Shown here piece by piece: positions 6,801 through 9,567 of a DNA stretch of 9,567 bases. The first letter of the stretch is position 1. Each line of letters opens with the position of its first letter. The position numbers were made by a program, and so were the translations under genes. Origin of the DNA: Verrucomicrobiales bacterium (GTDB taxonomy: Bacteria; Verrucomicrobiota; Verrucomicrobiia; Limisphaerales; UBA11320); contig DMJJ01000280.1 in NCBI GenBank assembly GCA_003452185.1, positions 1,475 to 11,041 on the forward strand. Direction: 5' to 3'. The notes under the pieces are model-generated. The model was given only the letters and a program-made list of their open reading frames with translations, was not told where the DNA came from and did no database searches.

Positions 6801-7828
6801 AGGTCGGATCAACGAATCAATGGTGCGCCAACGCCGGGGGGGGCGTCGGACCCAAGCCGCTCACCGAGACGCTGAGCGCCGGGGGAACCTTGAACTACCG
6901 GGTCCGCTGTGTCAGGGGGGCTCCGGCTCCCGTCCGCCAGCCGATCCACCGCTACGTGGATCCGGGCGACGGGACCGTCACTGATTCCGACACCGGACTG
7001 ATGTGGCAAAAGGGGGAAGTCGCGGCCCCCATGGGATGGACCAACGCCCTGCTCACTGCCGAGAGTCTTGTCCTGGGGGGATACCGGGACTGGAGGCTTC
7101 CGAACATCAAGGAACTCGAATCATTGAATGATGAGACACTGACAAACCCCTCGATCGACACCCGCTATTTCCCCGGGGCTAAGCCGGCCCGCTACTGGTC
7201 CTCGACCACGCAGTTCGGTCATGACACCAACGCTTGGTGGAATGAATTCGTCAGCGGCATCACCAGCTACGACGGCACCAAGGGGGCGGCCTGCTGGGTA
7301 CGGGCCGTCCGTGGGGGAAAGCCCAATACTCCACCGACTCTTGATCCCATTCCGGACCAGGCGGTCGCCGCGGGCAGGACCCTCCAGTTTACCGCGGTGG
7401 CCGCCGACCTGGAGACGGCCCCAGGGTTCCTTTCGTTCAGCCTCACGGAGGCCCCCCCGGGAGCGTCGATAGATCCTGTCACCGGGCTCTTTGCCTGGCG
7501 CGCGCCCGTCGGCCTCACCGGGAGTCTCCAGACCGTACAGATTGCAGTTGCCGACAGCAGCATCCCGGCCCTCTCCGCGAGTCGACGATTCACCCTGACC
7601 GCCCTTCCGCTCTCCGGTCCGGCCGGAATCTCCTCCTTCCGGTTGGCCGGGGGGCAGGTCCAGTTCCTCGTGACCGGGGATACGGGGCCGGTGTACACAC
7701 TCCAAACCTCCACCAACCTCCTCCTCTGGACCGACTTGATGAGTACCAACCCACCCGGCACCCCGTTCCTCTGGGGAGACATTCCGGGTGACATCCCGTC
7801 GCGGTTCTATCGGGTGCGACTTGAGTGA
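818..7828 (+). CDS. Giant exported multidomain protein: YHYH + sulfatase + metallophosphoesterase + tandem DUF1566
   Basis: A 2336-residue protein starting at ATG 818; there is no clear Shine-Dalgarno sequence, but the start gives a good signal peptide (basic CRRGR, hydrophobic LLAVLAILPALLALPL, likely cut after LHA33). Domains by approximate residue: YHYH 97-286; conserved post-YHYH beta region to 380; Ig-like 386-475 (W421, DAGAY 451-455); putative-Ig/He_PIG-like 481-574; sulfatase 578-1016; Ig-like 1018-1114 (DAGAY motif); choice-of-anchor-like region 1136-1394 with an apparent insert; FnIII-like 1405-1493; metallophosphoesterase 1500-1868; two DUF1566/Lcl-CTD-like modules 1873-2167; putative-Ig 2170-2263; C-terminal module 2270-2336 ending FYRVRLE. 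Both enzyme domains retain their catalytic residues. No transmembrane anchor or LPXTG tail follows, so the protein is probably secreted or held by the C-terminal module. It is probably co-transcribed with its metallophosphoesterase paralogue upstream. Likely role (inference): extracellular desulfation and dephosphorylation of a polymer. No frameshift or internal stop is seen despite many 7-8 base G runs. No gene symbol is recognised. Confidence 0.92.
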   Translation: MKSLSSPIPSCRRGRLLAVLAILPALLALPLHAHEWHRHEAGSGRTPRPSGPLSLAELAFLLEGQLSLPEAVPAAGAPLLPVIADPAAAIATSFAQFSPAVRLWWDGVSLHVESDGFPSHGMMEGIFAWQRQMPLPTYYFGTNAWSLPLHPVAGATPLLIAPDRFTQGAIALAADGIPIFNPYNNTGKISAQIGELDRWGGHCGRADDYHYHAAPLHLTNTLGITLPLAVAMDGYPIYGLLEPDGSVPLGLDVVNGHSDALGRYHYHASTAFPYVNGGFHGVVEELQSTNGTGQLVTQAGVQPVVRPVRPSGTPLAGAFIQGFTNLGPDRYQLFYSVPSNAPPTNYWLYSLDRGAGTVTVTYSDASGTSTVNYPGWKPAPALSSASQPLVTRQPVPLTGLAGGTALFTVQATGAPQLQYGWLREGKPLADGPRVAGASTATLALSGLIPEDAGAYSVIVSNTVGATLSTSATLLMAGALSNSPPVFPPGTNRYILSAGEPIVIARPATDPDTPAQALAYTLLAGPAGARIDTATGVIAWTPTPTQAGSSNQVRVVVRDNGTPSLSATNEFSIFVRSSKPNVIIIVTDDQGWHDLGAHGAEIQTPNMDRLGAEGIRLERFYPTPVCSVTRSTLMTGRNPIRTGVNNSHGLDLREHLMPVSFKAAGYQTFMCGKWHLGGLYNTVTNTVINGVSTPVIRENVDYQPQNRGWDVHYGEYTGAINYTTHISQDTGTLDWWLNGQTNLDTGYSTDLLADKAVSLLQGRDPSRPAILYLAFNAVHGPVSATPEAAAKYAALGVTDPVRRTLDAAIDTMDAAMGRVLDAVDSEGIRTNTLVLYFSDNGGELTVGSLNTPLRGTKGDLYEGGIHTPAAIRWPGVLPSGVTNCQEFIWVGDLFPTLCAAAGVAPLNTRPLDGVDLWSRLLTATNGPFNPTRSRGAPLVSGSSAGSGVFDVFTNGNTVSMFKLIRDRLPGAAGGFTNSLFDIVNDPYESSDLATLPAYAGIASSLAAYYDSIKAEVYPPYIGVSPRSQAVPAGGATTLWAMATSYTKTLSCQWRKDGVEIPGATSLVAIDSSVYLARLDLSNLSPSDAGAYDVLFTNNAVDWPAGVTSAAAVVSVGGGGFAITAPVLSPAAPAEGNPVSVVASASGGTSPYRLFLHHGSGPGTPQATVVFQETMGLTPVKPWTGTLCDNPWQVTYAGANPFSQRPGANSGPGNTNGLEFKGGTASLADSAVSPSSPIDARGTSASVEFWLSANGLGVDAGWAFQVDSGSGFTTRLSELAGSNHPYQLYHYDLPAADRVASLQLRWQFKGGQTTNRIDLDHVSVTASSPGASFATEELLDDGAHQDGAAGDGVFGTTLPSYPAGATVRYFLSAVDAAGFSVTNPAGAPTTTYSYVVAPSAGADREPFNLILGRPTDSSVAISLLASNAITAYLEYGTSPGVYPFRTSTNLFSSGLPVEMTLNGLQPNQAYVYRVRFMLPGAVTLLAGPEHGFHTRRARGSTFTFDIEADPHYLDNTPSVWTQTLTNILADRPDFLIDLGDTFMGEKYAPTNAYALTEPGILEACAAVRNQFFSIPGHSVPLFLAEGNHDPELGWLLSLSSPLANPAVWGAGARGYYYPSPVPGGFYSGAVSVDPFQQEPRDGYYAFEWGDALIVVLDPFWYSNQGVKKSKDPWSWTLGAEQYYWLKATLEGSSAKFKFVFAHHLVGGSFDGLARGGVEFSPYFEWGGLNADGSPGFASHRPGWPLPIRDLLLTNQVQVFFHGHDHLYVKQDYYRSGVAAGPPDLIYQEVPQPSHFPYDSTSYATGTNIDYNYQSGVFHGSSGHLRVTVSPSSTTVDYVRSYRPEDLLAGRTNGMVIESYTIPSPTPSAGWSMLRLPDTGQVGDYTQTFGEDSDYLINPPAYADNGDGTVSDLVTGLMWQKTDGGEMTLSGAMAYPDSQLNATSFAGHADWRLPTIHELMSLLNHDRANPALDPAFFASTGISGAAWNSVYWWSRDQKVGSTNQWCANAGGGVGPKPLTETLSAGGTLNYRVRCVRGAPAPVRQPIHRYVDPGDGTVTDSDTGLMWQKGEVAAPMGWTNALLTAESLVLGGYRDWRLPNIKELESLNDETLTNPSIDTRYFPGAKPARYWSSTTQFGHDTNAWWNEFVSGITSYDGTKGAACWVRAVRGGKPNTPPTLDPIPDQAVAAGRTLQFTAVAADLETAPGFLSFSLTEAPPGASIDPVTGLFAWRAPVGLTGSLQTVQIAVADSSIPALSASRRFTLTALPLSGPAGISSFRLAGGQVQFLVTGDTGPVYTLQTSTNLLLWTDLMSTNPPGTPFLWGDIPGDIPSRFYRVRLE
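1106..1675 (+). other. YHYH domain within the giant protein (residues about 97-286)
   Basis: Two copies of the family's name-giving motif are visible: DDYHYH (Tyr209-His212, preceded by HCG at 202-204) and GRYHYH (264-267). Between them lies the conserved AMDGYPIYG (231-239). The upstream part carries YYFGTNAWSLPLHP (from 138) and DGIPIFNPYNN, also typical of YHYH proteins. The clustered His, Tyr, Cys and Asp side chains suggest metal binding, but the family has no function I can state with confidence. A beta-rich region to about residue 380 follows, as in stand-alone YHYH proteins, so the whole protein seems to have been fused rather than a fragment. Confidence 0.85.
2549..3865 (+). other. 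S1-type sulfatase domain within the giant protein (residues about 578-1016)
   Basis: A full-length alkaline-phosphatase-superfamily sulfatase, which hydrolyses sulfate esters using a formylglycine made from a Cys. Visible active-site elements: metal-binding Asp587-Asp588 in IIIVTDDQGWHDLG; the modification site C625-S-V-T-R629 followed by STLMTGR; GKWHLGG with Lys672 and His674; His778 in AVHGP; Asp838-Asn839 in YFSDNGG; and Lys856 in LRGTKGDLYEGG. The C-terminal subdomain ends with the typical LFDIVNDPYESSDLA. The length, about 440 residues, is normal for the family. The signature has Val instead of the usual Pro in CxPxR. The nearest relatives are expected among arylsulfatase A-like enzymes of marine and soil polysaccharide degraders; the substrate cannot be read from motifs. 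Confidence 0.93.
4223..4999 (+). other. Choice-of-anchor-type domain apparently split by a beta-rich insert (residues about 1136-1394)
   Basis: The segment starts as a common bacterial extracellular beta domain (PVSVVASASGGTSPYRLFLHHGSG, residues 1136-1159). Its expected second half (LLDDGAHQDGAAGDGVFG, then PAGATVRYFLSAVDAAG) appears only from about residue 1336. The roughly 160 residues between (about 1165-1327) look like a separate beta-sandwich, with SVEFWLSANGL, GWAFQVDSGSGF and IDLDHVSVTAS resembling carbohydrate-binding or LamG/MAM-like strands. Domain naming is by eye and tentative; the split is an inference from where the two halves of the familiar pattern fall. Confidence 0.5.
5030..6421 (+). 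other. FnIII-like plus metallophosphoesterase module within the giant protein (residues about 1405-1868)
   Basis: An FnIII-like domain (1405-1493; AYLEYGTSPG and GLQPNQAYVYRVRF) precedes the catalytic domain, the arrangement known from purple-acid-phosphatase-like proteins. Catalytic motifs are all present: D1507-P-H1509 (DIEADPHYLD), LIDLGD with Asp1538, GNHD (Asn1585-His1586-Asp1587), His1700-His1701 (AHHLVGG) and HGHDH (1759-1763). The domain should hydrolyse phosphomonoesters or diesters outside the cytoplasm. From about residue 1605 to 1868 it aligns with the protein encoded at 1-792 along that protein's whole visible length. The module boundary at about 1868 coincides with the stop of the upstream paralogue. 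Confidence 0.9.
6434..7318 (+). other. Tandem DUF1566 / Lcl C-terminal-like modules (residues about 1873-2167)
   Basis: Two successive copies carry the family hallmarks. Copy 1 (about 1873-2034) has LPDTGQ, FGEDSDYLINPP, DNGDGTVSD, GLMWQK (Trp1916), DWRLPTIHELMSLL, YWWS and YRVRCVRG. Copy 2 (about 2046-2167) has DPGDGTVTD, GLMWQK (Trp2063), DWRLPNIKELESL, YWSSTT and WVRAVRGG. The copies are clearly related but diverged, so the duplication is not recent. Family knowledge: the C-terminal domain of the Legionella collagen-like adhesin belongs to this family and is implicated in binding sulfated glycosaminoglycans. A ligand-binding role here is therefore plausible but inferred. Confidence 0.85.
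7625..7825 (+). other. Verrucomicrobia-style C-terminal module of the giant protein (residues about 2270-2336)
   Basis: The last 67 residues contain YTLQTSTNLLLWTDL and end in SRFYRVRLE. Short beta-rich tails of this kind are common at the C-termini of secreted Verrucomicrobiota proteins. The product of the next gene ends in a comparable module (GPYLLQR, PWENYG, YFRVL), so the two proteins probably share a surface-attachment or sorting fate. That role is an inference; no membrane segment or sortase motif is present. Confidence 0.55.
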
Positions 7829-7923
7829 TCTCCCACCCGCCGCCCTCCCCTGGGCCCCGGGCCGCAATCTAAGAAAAACCTTTCCGCCCCGACCCCTCCT
7901 TGCGGCTGGCGTCCGGCGATCGG

Positions 7924-8877
7924 ATGGGGTTTATTACTGGTGTGGTTCCCGACCTGAGTGGTTCGCTGCCGGGAAGCCGTTTCCACCACGGCTTCGCGGG
8001 GTTCGCCGCCGTCGCCGTGATGCTCCTCTTCCTCCCCCAGGGCGCCCCCGGGGAAAATGCGCTCATCGAGTGCACCAGCGACACCTCCCTCATGGAGGTG
8101 GCTCCGGAATACAACGCCGGCTGGACCTCCTCGCTCCAGGTGGGCACCAACACCCAGCGCAACTCCGCCCGGATCCTCTTCGGCTTCGATGTCGCATCAA
8201 CCCTGCCGCCCGGCGCGGTGATCCTGCGCGCCTCGCTGCAGATCTTGGTGCTGCGGGCCGACCCCTTTGCAGCGGTCAACTCCCCGTTTGAGCTGCGCCG
8301 GGTCCTCGTCCCCTGGAACGAGGGGACCAAGACCGGCCTGAAAGGGGGGCCTTCGGAGGATGGCGAACCCTCCTGGGATTGGATCTCCTACCCCGACATC
8401 GGGTGGAGTGAGCCCGGGGGGTTGATTGGTGTGGATTACAGCGACGCGGTGAGCAGCACCTGCTTCATCAAGAAGCCCGCCACCTACGTGTTCGACTCGA
8501 CCCCCGAGATGGCTCACGACGTCCAGACTTGGCTCGATGCCCCGGACACCAACTTTGGATGGATGATGCGGAGCCAGTTTGAAGGGGTGCCTAAGACCGC
8601 CCGACGCGTCGCCTCCCGGGAGGACACTCCCGCACTCCTGAGCGTCGATTACTATATGCCGGACGCCGAGCCGTACATTTCAGGCGTCACGACCGACGGC
8701 AATTCCGTCGTGATTCAATGGACGGGGGGGCAGGGGCCCTACCTCCTCCAACGGATGCCCACCACCGACGGCCCTTGGGAGAACTACGGAGTGCTGATCG
8801 ACGGCACCACGGCCCGGGTCACCGCCGAGGGAGACCAGGCCTATTTCCGGGTGCTCTCATCGGCCTCGCTCCCCTGA
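7924..8877 (+). CDS. Exported DNRLRE-domain protein
   Basis: A 317-residue protein from ATG 7924; a TTG at 7900 would add eight residues but has nothing in its favour. No clear ribosome-binding sequence precedes the ATG. The N-terminus has a long polar stretch, then the hydrophobic core GFAAVAVMLLFL and a likely cleavage near APG, so it is exported. Residues about 45-244 match the DNRLRE pattern of extracellular structural beta domains: SDTSLMEVAPEYNAG, FGFDV (Asp89), an outer strand with VPWNEG (Trp131), and the closing VQTWLDAPDTNFGWMM (Trp203 to Trp213). Residues about 250-317 form a small C-terminal module (VVIQWTGGQGPYLLQR, YFRVL) of the type also found on the giant protein. No catalytic residues are evident; DNRLRE proteins usually serve as surface or scaffold parts of degradative machinery. 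The gene lies 95 bases after the giant gene, in the same direction, and converges with the PAP2 gene. Confidence 0.82.
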   Translation: MGFITGVVPDLSGSLPGSRFHHGFAGFAAVAVMLLFLPQGAPGENALIECTSDTSLMEVAPEYNAGWTSSLQVGTNTQRNSARILFGFDVASTLPPGAVILRASLQILVLRADPFAAVNSPFELRRVLVPWNEGTKTGLKGGPSEDGEPSWDWISYPDIGWSEPGGLIGVDYSDAVSSTCFIKKPATYVFDSTPEMAHDVQTWLDAPDTNFGWMMRSQFEGVPKTARRVASREDTPALLSVDYYMPDAEPYISGVTTDGNSVVIQWTGGQGPYLLQRMPTTDGPWENYGVLIDGTTARVTAEGDQAYFRVLSSASLP

Positions 8878-8898
8878 ACGATGCCTCCCGGCGGCGGG

Positions 8899-9501
8899 CT
8901 ACCAGGCCCGGCTAAGCTGGATCCCCCAGTAGTGGGTTCCCAGGTCGGCATCGGCGTGCCACCCTTGGTATTCCCGGGTGAGGAGATAGCTGCTCAGGAT
9001 CCCGATGGCTCCCCCGGCCACGACATCGTAGGTGTGGTGCTGCCGGCTGGCGACCCGGCTGTAGGCCACCCAGGTGGCGGCGGCGTAGGCCGGCACCCCG
9101 TACTCCCACCCGTAGCGCTTGCGCATGAACTCCGCGGAGGCGAAGGAGATGGAAGTGTGCCCCGAGGGAAACGAGTGGGCTCCGCCGTTGGGTCGCCGCT
9201 CGGAGACTGTGTACTTGAGGGTATAGGTGACCGCGAGTGTGGCCGCGGCGGACTCAGCGAACTCAATGGCACCCGTCCGGTCCTCGTACCATGCGGTCAG
9301 CCCCAGGGCGGCGGCCGGGAGGGCGAACTGAAGGACGTCGCCACTGAGCTCCGTTGCCCCCGCTCCCCGCGCAGCGGGCGGGCACAGCAGCGCCAGACAG
9401 GCGAATCCCCCGGCCATCAGACTGTAGCCGGCGGGGTGCGGCAGTCGCCCAGGGCGGGCCTGGAAGGAGTCGGCTAAAGGAGGGGATGGAGGAGGGTTCA
9501 T
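8899..9501 (-). CDS. PAP2-superfamily phosphatase
   Basis: A 200-residue member of the type 2 phosphatidic acid phosphatase superfamily, which removes phosphate from lipid phosphates, undecaprenyl diphosphate or small esters through a phospho-histidine intermediate. All three signature motifs are intact: KX6RP (Lys96 to Arg103-Pro104), PSGH (112-115), and SRX5HX3D (Ser148-Arg149, His155, Asp159). Hydrophobic segments lie around residues 29-46, 84-96, 133-147 and 160-175. The first may be a signal peptide, because Met29 (codon at 9415-9417) would begin an ordinary one ending PPAARGA; ATG 9501 is the first ATG after the in-frame stop, but its GGAGG abuts the ATG with no spacer, so the true start is uncertain. 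It converges with the DNRLRE gene, with 21 bases between their stops. It acts at the membrane or in the periplasm. Its link to the other phosphatases here may be functional or chance. Confidence 0.9.
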   Translation of the reverse strand: MNPPPSPPLADSFQARPGRLPHPAGYSLMAGGFACLALLCPPAARGAGATELSGDVLQFALPAAALGLTAWYEDRTGAIEFAESAAATLAVTYTLKYTVSERRPNGGAHSFPSGHTSISFASAEFMRKRYGWEYGVPAYAAATWVAYSRVASRQHHTYDVVAGGAIGILSSYLLTREYQGWHADADLGTHYWGIQLSRAW

Positions 9502-9533
9502 CCTCCGTTGGACGCCTGGAGGGGGAAACTCCT

Positions 9534-9567
9534 TCAGAGCGGGTCAAGGGCCCTTGACCCGCTCTGA
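9534..9567. repeat. Perfect 34-base palindrome at the window end
   Basis: The arm TCAGAGCGGGTCAAGGG is followed directly by its exact reverse complement, giving 17-base arms with no spacer. As a hairpin it could form about 15 pairs around a GGCC loop. It stops exactly at the last base, so what follows is unknown. On the minus strand it lies 32 bases before the PAP2 ATG and is followed by AAGGAGTTTCC, not a T run. It could be a terminator of a plus-strand transcript whose T run is cut off, an operator, or a fold-back assembly end. Confidence 0.75.

Noticed and set aside
7853..7863. GGCCC-C-GGGCC inverted repeat after the giant gene as a terminator
   Set aside because: The loop is a single base, the arms are five bases and no T run follows.
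7900..7923. TTG at 7900 as start of the DNRLRE gene
   Set aside because: ATG at 7924 already leaves a long pre-hydrophobic stretch, and the TTG has no ribosome-binding sequence to favour it.
8878..8898. Bidirectional terminator between the convergent genes
   Set aside because: Only short GC-rich complementarity (CCCG/CGGG) is visible, with no T runs on either side.

Overview
This window is GC-rich bacterial DNA. It most likely comes from the Verrucomicrobiota, of the kind with very large secreted multidomain proteins. That assignment is inferred from protein style: Ig-like and putative-Ig linkers, a DNRLRE protein, YHYH and DUF1566 modules, and C-terminal modules of the 'YTLQTSTNL..W...FYRV' type on two separate proteins. 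No rRNA, tRNA or other taxonomic marker is present to confirm it.

Layout: (1) bases 1-792, plus strand, hold the 3' end of a gene for a secreted metallophosphoesterase; its start lies outside the window. (2) 25 bases later, 818-7828 encodes a single 2336-residue exported protein. Its order is signal peptide, YHYH domain, Ig-like domain, putative-Ig domain, complete S1-type sulfatase, second Ig-like domain, a choice-of-anchor-type domain that seems to be split by an inserted beta-rich domain, an FnIII-like domain, a complete metallophosphoesterase, two DUF1566/Lcl-C-terminal-like modules, a second putative-Ig domain and a Verrucomicrobia-style C-terminal module. (3) 7924-8877, plus strand, encodes an exported DNRLRE-domain protein with a related C-terminal module. 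(4) 8899-9501, minus strand and convergent, encodes a PAP2-superfamily phosphatase with all three catalytic motifs. (5) A perfect 34-base palindrome occupies 9534-9567, flush with the window end and upstream of the PAP2 gene.

Genes 1-3 are co-directional and closely spaced, so they may be co-transcribed. All four products look exported or membrane-associated, and three carry phosphate- or sulfate-ester hydrolase domains. A reasonable inference is an extracellular system that strips sulfate and phosphate from polymers. The metallophosphoesterase module of the giant protein is a paralogue of the upstream gene, and the upstream protein stops where that module stops in the giant. This suggests local duplication followed by module accretion. 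The fused sulfatase, metallophosphoesterase, YHYH and tandem DUF1566 chain is the most unusual item here. Substrates cannot be read from the sequence.
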